Shown here: piece after piece, positions 1 to 7,520 of the stretch
Numbering within the stretch: position 1 is the stretch's first letter
Layout of the letters: each line of letters begins with the position of its first letter
From: Selenomonadaceae bacterium
GTDB taxonomy: Bacteria > Bacillota > Negativicutes > Selenomonadales > Selenomonadaceae
Length of the DNA: 64,000 nucleotides
Direction: 5' to 3'
Assembly: GCA_030523645.1 (NCBI GenBank)
Contig: JAUNIB010000005.1
Location: forward strand, 50,860-114,859
Notes under the pieces: model-generated
Told to the model about the DNA's origin: nothing
Databases searched by the model: none
Seen by the model: only the letters and a program-made list of their open reading frames with translations
Position numbers and translations under genes: made by a program

Positions 1-189
1 TGTCCCCAGCATAATTACTGTGGTGTTCGCCAGAGGAATATTCCAAAACATATTCTCCTTTGATGTTTCAGATAAGTATAGAACTCTGCCGTCCTTCTGC
101 ATTACACGGCATTTCTCCAGATAATATATATTAGCCCGATGAGAATGAAGGATTGCTTTTAATTCCGTAGGAGTAAAGCTCTTTCCCAT
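1..189 (-). CDS. cas1: CRISPR-associated Cas1, subtype I-F-like, N-terminal part (cut by window edge)
   Basis: Reading the minus strand from an ATG at 189 gives 63 codons that run off the left edge. The start is supported by AAGGTG about 6 nt upstream. The translated segments TELKAILHSHRANIYYLEKC, CRVMQKDGRVLYL and NIPLANTTVIMLGT match, from memory, the conserved N-terminus of type I-F Cas1, the integrase that inserts new spacers into CRISPR arrays. Catalytic residues lie beyond the window, so activity cannot be judged. No repeat-spacer array is visible here; the rest of the cas operon would continue to the left. It is divergent from a WYL regulator. Confidence 0.8.
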   Translation of the reverse strand, partial: MGKSFTPTELKAILHSHRANIYYLEKCRVMQKDGRVLYLSETSKENMFWNIPLANTTVIMLGT

Positions 190-521
190 AATGACACCTT
201 TTCTTTCTCAACTTAATTTACATTATTTACAATGTGCCTTTCATATTATACATCAAATCCAGTATAATACTCTAATCACCTCAGCGCCATATCGCTGCCT
301 ATATTTTGTGTTTTAGGGGTATTTCATTTCCTTATGTCCGATTTTACAACAACAGTATATACTATAAATAGTACTCTCACCAGTTTTCCCATTGCTGAGT
401 CAATTATGGTACTTTATCCCCATTTTCATTGATGGGTATCAGAGATTATGTTATATTGGTAACAGTATCACTGAGGGACGATACAACTTTTGATAGATAG
501 TTTCTTCAAGGGGGTATACAA
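190..521. promoter_or_regulatory. Divergent intergenic region between cas1 and the WYL regulator
   Basis: 332 bp without a credible gene. It must hold promoters for cas1 (minus) and the WYL gene (plus). A TATATT hexamer near 452 could be a -10 for the plus-strand gene. No CRISPR repeat or clear operator palindrome was seen. Confidence 0.4.
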
Positions 522-1520
522 ATGGCAAAGCAAAACGGCCAGAAGCTAAAGCTCATTCACCTTCTGAACATCCTGAAGGAGTCTACCGACAAGGATCATG
601 GCATTACCATGAGCGAGATCATTTCCAAGCTAGAGAAGTTCGATATTCCGGCAGAGAGAAAATCTATCTATGCGGATATTGACCGGCTCATTGATATAGG
701 CTACGGCACGGAAAAGATAAAGAGGGACAAGAATGTCTTCTATCACCTGACCCGTCCCCCGCAGGATTTGACTCTCCCCGAGCTGAAAATCCTGGTAGAT
801 GCCGTCCTTGCCTCCCGCTTCGTCTCGGAGAACAAGTCCCGGGAGCTCATCAATAAGCTGGGCAAGCTGACCAGCCGCTATCAGGCAAAGCAGCTTCAGC
901 GTCAGGTCTACCATTCTGACCGTGTGAAAACTATCAATGACAGCGGCTTCAAAAATATCGATAAAATCTATGAGGCCATCAACAGAGACAGGATGATTTC
1001 CTTCACCTATCTCCAGTGGACGATAAAAAAGGAGCTGGAGCCGCGTCGCAGCAACAAGCTGTACAAACTCAGCCCCTGGACCATTGCCTGGGTGAATGAC
1101 AACTACTATCTCATTGCCTTTGATTCTGCCGCGCAGAAGATAAAGCATTTCCGCATCGACAAGATGCAGAACATCACCATCCTTGATTTGTCCTGCCGCG
1201 AGGGCAGCGACCACTTCACTCAGCATGATATGTCCAACTATTCCGAGCGGCATTTCGGCATGTTCGGCGGCCGCGAGTGTCATGTGAAGCTGGAATGTCA
1301 CAATTCCCTTGTCGGCGTTCTCCTTGACAGATTCGGCAAGGATATACCCATCATGAAGAAGGATTCGGAGCATTTTGAAACAACTGTCAAAATCTTCATG
1401 AGCAATCAGTTCATCGGCTGGATTGTCGGTCTCGGCGACGGCATCAAGGTCGTCGGCCCTGATGAGATTGTCGCGGAAATGAAGCAGGCGGTAGAGCATC
1501 TCCGACAGACTTATTTATAA
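522..1520 (+). CDS. WYL-domain transcriptional regulator with N-terminal helix-turn-helix
   Basis: 332 aa, the usual length for DeoR/YafY-like WYL regulators. Residues about 1-75 look like a winged helix (ITMSEIISKL, then ERKSIYADIDRLIDIG). Residues about 150-240 carry the WYL-like core, with ISFTYLQW and SPWTIAWVNDNYYLIAF followed by KIKHFRIDKM. WYL proteins bind DNA and sense small ligands or nucleic acid; several regulate CRISPR-Cas loci. Its position divergent from cas1 suggests, but does not prove, that it controls that locus. An AAGGGGG ribosome-binding site lies 9 nt before the ATG. The peroxiredoxin gene follows 47 nt downstream and may be co-transcribed. Confidence 0.85.
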   Translation: MAKQNGQKLKLIHLLNILKESTDKDHGITMSEIISKLEKFDIPAERKSIYADIDRLIDIGYGTEKIKRDKNVFYHLTRPPQDLTLPELKILVDAVLASRFVSENKSRELINKLGKLTSRYQAKQLQRQVYHSDRVKTINDSGFKNIDKIYEAINRDRMISFTYLQWTIKKELEPRRSNKLYKLSPWTIAWVNDNYYLIAFDSAAQKIKHFRIDKMQNITILDLSCREGSDHFTQHDMSNYSERHFGMFGGRECHVKLECHNSLVGVLLDRFGKDIPIMKKDSEHFETTVKIFMSNQFIGWIVGLGDGIKVVGPDEIVAEMKQAVEHLRQTYL

Positions 1521-1567
1521 TCAGCTATTAGCCAATTTTTTAACTTGACAGAGAAAGGAGCTTTGCA

Positions 1568-2020
1568 ATGCTTGAAATCGGTTCTGTTGCCCCCGACTTT
1601 ACTCTCCCCGACCAGAACGGGGTAAATCATACTCTTTCCGAGTATCGGGGCAAGAAGGTCATCCTCTATTTCTATCCCAAGGATAATACCGCCGGCTGTA
1701 CGAAGCAGGCCTGCGGCTTCGCGGAGCGCTATCCGCAAATCATTGAGAAGGGCGCTGTCGTCCTCGGCGTCAGCAAGGACAGCGTAAAGTCTCACAAGAA
1801 TTTCGAGACGAAGCAAAATCTTCCCTTCACTCTCCTTTCCGATCCGGAGCGGACTGTCATCGAGGCCTACGGTGTCTGGCAGGAGAAGAAGAACTACGGC
1901 AAGGTCTCTATGGGCGTAGTCCGCACCACCTATCTCATCGATGAGCAGGGTATCATCATCAATGCTGTCGGCAAGGCAAAAGCCGCCGACAATCCGCAGC
2001 AGATGCTGGAAATGCTCTGA
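1568..2020 (+). CDS. bcp: Thioredoxin-dependent thiol peroxidase (BCP/PrxQ family)
   Basis: 150 aa, full length for bacterioferritin comigratory protein. It reduces hydroperoxides in the cytoplasm using thioredoxin. The peroxidatic motif PKDNTAGCTKQACGF holds Cys44 and a second Cys49 five residues later, the PrxQ-type arrangement that allows an intramolecular disulfide. SVAPDFTLPDQ near the N-terminus and GVVRTTYLIDEQG near the C-terminus are typical. The start has GAAAGGAG about 7 nt upstream. A strong terminator follows, so the WYL-bcp unit ends here. In an anaerobe this would serve oxidative stress defence. Confidence 0.95.
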   Translation: MLEIGSVAPDFTLPDQNGVNHTLSEYRGKKVILYFYPKDNTAGCTKQACGFAERYPQIIEKGAVVLGVSKDSVKSHKNFETKQNLPFTLLSDPERTVIEAYGVWQEKKNYGKVSMGVVRTTYLIDEQGIIINAVGKAKAADNPQQMLEML

Positions 2021-2033
2021 CAAAACTGCACAC

Positions 2034-2087
2034 AAAAAGAGCCGGCAGGACGGGGTCAGCATACCACCGTTCCTGCCGGCTCTTTTT
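2034..2087. terminator. Bidirectional rho-independent terminator between bcp and the GGDEF gene
   Basis: The arms at 2034-2050 and 2071-2087 pair perfectly (core GAGCCGGCAGGA / TCCTGCCGGCTC), flanked by A5 and T5. The right arm overlaps the stop codon of the convergent diguanylate cyclase gene, so one hairpin can serve both. Confidence 0.9.
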
Positions 2088-3453
2088 AGGTTTCTTCGTA
2101 GAAGTGATGATTTGCCCTGCCGTGTTCCTTCACATAGTAGAGGGCTTCATCGGCATGCCTCATAAGGTCTTCCGTATATCCGGCCTCTGAGAACGCCACG
2201 CCCATGCTCACGGAGAGGGGCATTTCATTCTCTCCGGGCTGCTTCAGTCTTTCGTTTATTTCTTTAAGGGTTCTTTCCAGTACCGCTCTTTCCTTTGCTG
2301 CCATATCCACCAGCAATACTACGAATTCGTCACCGCCGAAGCGGGCGATAATGTCTGTGCCGCGGAATGACTGCTTCAGCAGAGTTGCGACTCTGACCAG
2401 TGCGGCATCTCCGGCCTCATGTCCGTACTTATCATTAACGGATTTGAACTGGTCCACATCCACTATCAGGAAGCCCATCGGCTTGGGGCTTCCCTCCAGC
2501 AGGCTGCGGCATTCCTCAAAGGCATGGCGGCTCAGCACATTGGTAAGAGCATCATGCTCCATCTTGTATCTGAGCTGTGCCTGTGCGGCTCTGTTTATCT
2601 CAAAGATATTGTTATAGGTCAGTGCGAGGTATTTGACCTCGTATGCTCCTGTTACCTCGAAGGCCTTGCCTGCCTTTATAGCCTTCACATAGAGATTCAG
2701 CGGCCGCAGAATGAGGATGGCAATACCGCCGAACAGCGCCACCAGTATAATCAGTGATATGAACTGCAGCAGCTTGAGAGTCGTTATGGACTCTTTCAGG
2801 GCTACGGTGCTTTCGATAGAGTCTCTGTTCATGGCACTGCCCAGCGTGGCCAGAGATTCCTGTATGTTTTTATCTATTTTTCCTTTGTCCCGAAGATACT
2901 TTTCTCCGTAAATCAGTTCAAAGGCCAGATTTCTTTTTGCTTCATCGGATAAATTCTGCTCTGCTTCCGGCAGCTTGTATGCCGATACGCTGGGAGGCAG
3001 CTTTTCTCCGGTATAGGATTTCATCTGGGAAATCAGCTTCATGGCGTGAAGCTCATATTCCATCAGGGCATTTGATTCATTAAATGCGGTACGGACTGCG
3101 CTGAGTGCCGCCTGATAACTCTCATTGTCCCCGATAAGCCTGGTCAGATTTCTTACAGCTTCATTTCTATATTCTCCGTCTACTGTCTTGAAGTAGCGGG
3201 TCATATATTCCCCGTTCTGGGTCACGACAAAGAGCCTCGTCTGCGCTGTCATGTAGTCGGAGCCTCGCTGCAGGTCGGCGAGGTATCCCTGTGACTCGCT
3301 GTACAGCTTTATCCGTCCTTCCAGCTCATCATAGCTGTTCTCTATCTTTGATATGCTGAAGATGACCAGTATAAAGATGACAAATCCAACGAGGACACCA
3401 ATCCTTGATGCTGTCTTTATTCTTATCCCAGGGCTGTTATTCTCATTGCTCAT
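2086..3453 (-). CDS. Membrane-bound diguanylate cyclase (GGDEF)
   Basis: 455 aa. One hydrophobic segment at about 18-35 and a second at about 229-250 flank a roughly 190-residue helical extracytoplasmic sensor. The C-terminal 160 residues form a GGDEF domain with intact GGDEF at 373-377, so c-di-GMP synthesis is expected. RGTD at 364-367 lies five residues upstream, matching the RxxD inhibitory I-site, so product inhibition is likely. HDALTNVLSR marks the domain start. The sensor ligand is unknown. A PilZ receptor at 43.6-44.3 kb could read the second messenger. The ATG has GAAGAGAG upstream. It is probably monocistronic. Confidence 0.93.
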   Translation of the reverse strand: MSNENNSPGIRIKTASRIGVLVGFVIFILVIFSISKIENSYDELEGRIKLYSESQGYLADLQRGSDYMTAQTRLFVVTQNGEYMTRYFKTVDGEYRNEAVRNLTRLIGDNESYQAALSAVRTAFNESNALMEYELHAMKLISQMKSYTGEKLPPSVSAYKLPEAEQNLSDEAKRNLAFELIYGEKYLRDKGKIDKNIQESLATLGSAMNRDSIESTVALKESITTLKLLQFISLIILVALFGGIAILILRPLNLYVKAIKAGKAFEVTGAYEVKYLALTYNNIFEINRAAQAQLRYKMEHDALTNVLSRHAFEECRSLLEGSPKPMGFLIVDVDQFKSVNDKYGHEAGDAALVRVATLLKQSFRGTDIIARFGGDEFVVLLVDMAAKERAVLERTLKEINERLKQPGENEMPLSVSMGVAFSEAGYTEDLMRHADEALYYVKEHGRANHHFYEET

Positions 3454-3554
3454 ATTTCTCTCTTCTCCTGTGGGATTCTTCTATTTCTTTATCTATTTTG
3501 ATTATATCATGCTGATGACTTTCCCGTAATCGGTCTTTCTTCCCAGAAAATTCT

Positions 3555-4490
3555 TTACAGGATACTGAACAGGTTCATTTCCCGATTTTTCCAGCTTTCC
3601 TGCTTTGCTTCCTTTATTATGTCCCCCGGCATTTCCCTGCCGATTAAAAAGGGAGATTTCGGTTCATGCCTTTTTCTGTTTACGGCTACCGCATCCCTGT
3701 CGGTATTGGCATAGCAATATCGGCACAGGTGTCCGCAGCTATCGTAGGCCCCTATATCTGCACCGAGGTAGCAGCTGCATTCTTTCCGTGACTTGTTTAT
3801 CTTCGGCATCACCAGACCGGCCCCCGCCGCACGCTCATAGACTTCTGCAGTCAGGCAGCCGTCACAGTCTATGCCGTATTTCTCCAGTTCCCTACCTTCC
3901 CCGCAGGCTTTTATCCTGATTCCGTACTCCGCACCGATTTCTGCGAGTTTCTTCCCCAGCTCCAGTCTGGTGTTCCGCTCTACTTCACGAGCCTGCGGAA
4001 AATTTCTTCTCACCTTGTTATACAAGTCGATGAAGCTGATAACACATACTTCCGTATATCCTGACATGGCTTTTGCCATCTTTTCAAACTCTTCTATATG
4101 CCGCTGGAGGGTATACTCCCCATTCAGAAGTATCGGGTCGTATCTCCATCCGACCGCAGCCGGCCCGATTTTCAGTGAGAGTTTTTTGAAGGAGGTTATC
4201 ACTTCTGCCACGGCAGGGACATTCGGCTCTATTTCTTTCCCATAGGGCGTTATCGTCACATACCAGAACTGTCTGAATTCCTTCAGCTCCTGCAGATACG
4301 GCAGCATGGGAGCCGGATTTTTCGTGCAGAAGCCCAGCACATCTACCACATCGGGGTTAAGCCGGTACCGAGTGACCAGCTGAGGATTATAGGGGCTTCG
4401 TACCAGGACATAGCCCTCTCTTACCCTGTTCATAAACCATTCGGCATAGAATGCCGGGATATCCGTCCGCATTCCTGTATTTATTATCAC
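3555..4490 (-). CDS. DUF1848 family protein with Cys-rich iron-sulfur-type motif
   Basis: 311 aa from a GTG at 4490. I prefer this start to the ATG at 4556 because AGGTG sits 5 nt upstream, and because the family begins with a short beta strand followed by RRTDIPAFY-like sequence; here it is MRTDIPAFYAEWFMNR. The upstream extension would also translate through a palindrome. The C-terminal part carries CSCYLGADIGAYDSCGHLCRYCYAN, split as CxC then CxxxCxYC, which resembles the CxxxCxxC cluster motif of radical SAM enzymes. The biochemical function of DUF1848 is not known to me. Downstream of rep on the same strand. Confidence 0.8.
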   Translation of the reverse strand: MIINTGMRTDIPAFYAEWFMNRVREGYVLVRSPYNPQLVTRYRLNPDVVDVLGFCTKNPAPMLPYLQELKEFRQFWYVTITPYGKEIEPNVPAVAEVITSFKKLSLKIGPAAVGWRYDPILLNGEYTLQRHIEEFEKMAKAMSGYTEVCVISFIDLYNKVRRNFPQAREVERNTRLELGKKLAEIGAEYGIRIKACGEGRELEKYGIDCDGCLTAEVYERAAGAGLVMPKINKSRKECSCYLGADIGAYDSCGHLCRYCYANTDRDAVAVNRKRHEPKSPFLIGREMPGDIIKEAKQESWKNREMNLFSIL

Positions 4491-4522
4491 GCTTTCACCT
4501 CGCTTTTGTCCGTGCTTTCGAC

Positions 4523-4544
4523 ATTCGTCTATTAGTAGACGAAT
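4523..4544. promoter_or_regulatory. Dispersed palindrome, copy 1 (candidate parS)
   Basis: ATTCGTCTATT then AGTAGACGAAT: a 22-bp palindrome with one central mismatch, lying in the gap between the rep 3' end and the DUF1848 gene. Four further copies occur in the window. It is the same sequence class as the site beside parB, and it lacks the T-run expected of a terminator. Confidence 0.7.
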
Positions 4545-4556
4545 TTGATTTACCAA

Positions 4557-4576
4557 TTTGTCTATTAATAGACGAA
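4557..4576. promoter_or_regulatory. Dispersed palindrome, copy 2 (candidate parS)
   Basis: TTTGTCTATTAATAGACGAA, one base off the perfect 20-bp palindrome. It lies 34 bp (centre to centre about 33) from copy 1, so the two sites form a closely spaced pair just downstream of rep. Confidence 0.7.
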
Positions 4577-4601
4577 TTGTCGCTGCTCATCAAATCTCAA
4601 A

Positions 4602-4633
4602 ATGGGGACTGCTCAGATTTCACGCAGTCCCCA
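4602..4633 (-). terminator. Probable terminator of rep
   Basis: Stem ATGGGGACTGC / GCAGTCCCCAT with an 11-nt loop, directly after the rep stop codon. On the minus strand it is followed by only a short T-run (ATTTTG), so termination may be partial. Confidence 0.6.
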
Positions 4634-4637
4634 TTCA

Positions 4638-5735
4638 TCATTCTTTATACGGATTTTTCAGTCTGTCGTCCCGCTCTTTCATCCGGGCAGCGGCGTCTAT
4701 CTCTGCCCAGTATTTCTTCTGCTTCTCGTATTCCTCTTTGTCCTCTATCATTTTCCGGACAAATCCACCGGGATTGCTGTAGCGGCCTTCCTTCAGCAGC
4801 GGGTCTGCCCGCATCAGAACATGCTCTATCCATCGCTCACCATAAGTCTGGATGAGTTTATCTGCCACATAGTCCGGCGTGATACCGATCTGCCGGAGCC
4901 GATATGCAAGGAACGAGCGATTTTCGTCCGGTGTCGTCTCTGCCCTTTCAGCTTCGATTATCTCATCGGAGCGTTCCATGGTGATAGTGTAGCCAGCCGT
5001 CCGGCCGCCTTTCAGCAGAGTCTTTGCTGAGACTTTATACTTCGTCTTTTTATTGATTTCTTCGATTGGCTTATCGATGACATTTTTCTTAAAGGACGAT
5101 ACCTTCAGCTTGCCGTCTATCATATAGGCATCGTCTTTGAGATTAAGGTAGCGGCGCAGCTCCTCAATGGTGAAATTGCGGACGATTTTTTTCGTGGGCA
5201 TATTCTTGTGCTGCAGCAGCAGCTCCAGCAAACGGAGAGCATGCGTGCTGCTCACCTGGAATGCTGCATTGAGCGGGAACTTGGTATACGGTATATCCTC
5301 CAGCTCCAACAGATACGGCTTTGTCTCGATATTGAAGCAGATTGTCAGTCCTTCCGACGCACGGAATTCGATTTTTCGAAATACCGGTACGACACGGAAA
5401 TCAGGTTTGTTTTTATCCGAGGAGACATTTATATCCTTGATGGCTTTGGTACCCATATTCTCACAGGTCTTCCTCAGCTCGGTATAAAAACGCTTGTTGC
5501 CGCCGAAGAGGTCTATTATCTCTTTTGTATCAATGTGAATTTCCGGGAATTCATCATCAAAATATTTTGCATTAGGCAGATGCGGACGGAGACGCTGCAG
5601 ACCCAAGAAGAAAAGTCTGCTCTCGTTCATGGAAAAGGTTTTTCTGGATTCGATAAGGGGATTCGCCTGGTATACCATTACATCCTTAAGATGTTCGTAG
5701 TTTGTCTGCTGCTCTTCTTCCTTCTTCTTTGCCAA
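4638..5735 (-). CDS. Rep_3-family replication initiator protein (RepB-like)
   Basis: 365 aa. The order of motifs is that of iteron-binding plasmid initiators with two winged helices: VMVYQANPLIESRKTFSMNE near the N-terminus, FPLNAAFQVSSTHALRLLELL in the middle, then FTIEELRRYLNL and FKKNVIDKPIEEINKKTKY. Such proteins bind iterons, open the origin and autoregulate. A 1.7-kb iteron field starts 45 bp upstream. The start codon is TTG with a strong GAGGAGG 7 nt before it, which suggests tuned expression. The C-terminal 60 residues are highly charged. A plasmid-type initiator amid housekeeping genes is notable. Confidence 0.9.
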   Translation of the reverse strand: MAKKKEEEQQTNYEHLKDVMVYQANPLIESRKTFSMNESRLFFLGLQRLRPHLPNAKYFDDEFPEIHIDTKEIIDLFGGNKRFYTELRKTCENMGTKAIKDINVSSDKNKPDFRVVPVFRKIEFRASEGLTICFNIETKPYLLELEDIPYTKFPLNAAFQVSSTHALRLLELLLQHKNMPTKKIVRNFTIEELRRYLNLKDDAYMIDGKLKVSSFKKNVIDKPIEEINKKTKYKVSAKTLLKGGRTAGYTITMERSDEIIEAERAETTPDENRSFLAYRLRQIGITPDYVADKLIQTYGERWIEHVLMRADPLLKEGRYSNPGGFVRKMIEDKEEYEKQKKYWAEIDAAARMKERDDRLKNPYKE

Positions 5736-5780
5736 GAGTATACCTCCTCACCTTGCTTCATCATCAGCATATCAGTTTCC

Positions 5781-6496
5781 CGGGATAGTTATTTGATACC
5801 GTCCCCAGTCCACTTGTTCTGCGGGCCGTTCAGAGTTCCTTCCGGGATAGTTTTTCGAGTCTTCGGTATAATTTTACTATTACTTCTCAGTCGTCTGCGG
5901 CGACAGCTTCCATTAAGGGGCACCCAATTATGTTTCTGCTGCCCGCCCTGACCGTGAACAGTAATTCACCGGGATAGTTATTTGATACCTTTGAAAAGGC
6001 CCTTGTATCCCGCCCTGTCCAGCCACGCTTCCGGGATAGTCTCTCGATACTCTGTCGGTATCTAATTTCTATCCCGACGCACGAGATAAGTAATCATCTA
6101 TCGAAGCTGCTTCAGAATACATTCCGCATCAATGATAACGCAGCACTCTATTGCCGTCTTCCGTCAGGATAGCTTTTCGATACCAGCAAAAGCCGTTTCC
6201 TTTGACCAGCTTCCATCTTCAAGCAACCGATTCTTTGTCGGGATAGTCTTTCGACACTTATTGATTCATCCACGACAGCCGCGGCTTTTCGGGGCAGCTG
6301 CGGGATAGCTGTTCGACACTTTTTCCTGCCTCGTCTGCTCCATCGCGTTAGCTGACTTTCGTCCGGTTTCTGTCCAGGATAGTTCTTCGATACCTGACAA
6401 AATCATCACGACAGTTCATCTTCTGCACTATGCCTCCGGGATAGCTTTAAGATACTTTTCTTTCCATCCGGATATTGCAGGATAGCTTTTTGATAC
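5781..6496 (+). repeat. Origin iterons, left block: ten widely spaced plus-orientation copies
   Basis: Consensus GGGATAGTTNTTCGATAC, about 18-20 bp. Copies begin near 5781, 5843, 5970, 6031, 6164, 6239, 6301, 6374, 6437 and 6478. All point the same way and are 40-130 bp apart. The GGATAG and GATAC (or GACAC) ends are conserved and the middle is variable. The region carries no convincing gene. Confidence 0.9.
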
Positions 6497-6578
6497 TTTA
6501 TTGCCGTCAATCGCAGTAATCGAATTTCTCTCCTTTGGTATACTACCACATTCCTTTCGTATCGGCAAGCATTCCTTC

Positions 6579-7156
6579 AGTATCGATTCTCTATCCTGCA
6601 GTATTTATTTCCTATCCCGCTTAGTATCGGATTTCTATCCCACCAGTTATAATCCATCAGAGCGACACCCTAAATAGGCTTCCCATAATGTATCCCTGCG
6701 CTGTCCTTTAGTATCCGATGCCTCTCCTTGAGTATCTTATACCTTTTCCTCCGTATCGAAGTCCTATCCTCCATTATCTTTTTTCTCTCCCGAAATTCGA
6801 TACGGAACAGCAATAAGGCTGCAAATAAGGACAGATAAGAGACAAGGAAACCGAACAATCTCCGGCAAAGGGTATTCAAAGTATCGAAATACTATCCAGA
6901 TAGCCGGCTTTTCACACCGTTCTATAGGTTATTCACAATTTTCCCGGCTATTTTCCCATAAATCATAGGGCTTATGAGAGTTATTCACAATCAACTCCCT
7001 GTTATCCACAGAGTTATCCACAGACAAAGTATCAAAGAACTATCCCACAAGTATCTATCTGCTACGCTGACAGTATCAAACAACTATCCCTGCAGTATCT
7101 TTTTTCTCTCCCAAAGTATCTAATTGCTCTCTCAAAGTATCACATGACTATCCTGA
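6579..7156 (-). repeat. Origin iterons, right block: about 14 tightly packed inverted copies
   Basis: The same iteron in inverse orientation (AGTATCNNNNNNCTATCC). Copies begin near 6579, 6600, 6623, 6710, 6731, 6752, 6772, 6880, 7028, 7050, 7072, 7094, 7115 and 7137. Runs 6579-6641, 6710-6792 and 7028-7156 have a 21-22 bp period, i.e. two helical turns, so bound Rep would lie on one face of the helix. Some copies (7050, 7094, 7115) are degenerate in the CTATCC half. Confidence 0.9.
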
Positions 7157-7280
7157 GATTTCCGTCAGGCCTTGATATCTAAGGCTTCCCATAATGCCAA
7201 AGCAATAATAAAGCATATAAAAAGCAATATATAAAAAATCAAAAAACAAGGATTGATATTCTTTTTGTATAGAAAAAAAC
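6929..7280. other. Replication origin core: four DnaA boxes and an AT-rich unwinding candidate
   Basis: TTATTCACA at 6929-6937 and 6981-6989, and perfect TTATCCACA boxes at 7002-7010 and 7014-7022, all in the same orientation. They are followed by six iterons and then by a very AT-rich stretch (about 7198-7280) suited to strand opening. The combination of iterons, DnaA boxes and an AT-rich region is the classic layout of theta-replicating plasmid origins. Confidence 0.85.
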
Positions 7281-7360
7281 TGAATGAGTACGGAATCAAC
7301 GGAGAATGCCGCAGTAATAGCGTACTGTATATTAAAAGATGGGCAGTAATCCGATCATTC

Positions 7361-7432
7361 AGTATCGAAAAGCTATCCTGACAGCTGACAGGCGTATAGA
7401 AATATGACAAGAGCAGGATAGAAAAAAGATAC
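7361..7432. repeat. Outlying iterons in the histidine kinase promoter region
   Basis: One inverted iteron at 7361-7380 (AGTATCGAAAAGCTATCCTG) and one plus-orientation copy at about 7415-7432 (AGGATAGAAAAAAGATAC). They face each other 90-160 bp upstream of the histidine kinase start, so Rep binding could affect that promoter. Confidence 0.75.
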
Positions 7433-7520
7433 TCGAAAAATATCGCATATTGACCGTAAAAGATACGGATGATAATATAAAATTTATAAAGTATTTAACT
7501 GCTGTGCCGAGGAAAAAATT

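Noticed and set aside
630..1499. 289-aa minus-strand frame opposite the WYL gene
   Set aside because: Shadow frame; the WYL reading has clear domains and a good ribosome-binding site.
6670..7410. Two short minus-strand frames in the origin (69 and 81 aa)
   Set aside because: They cross iterons and the AT-rich stretch and have no ribosome-binding site.
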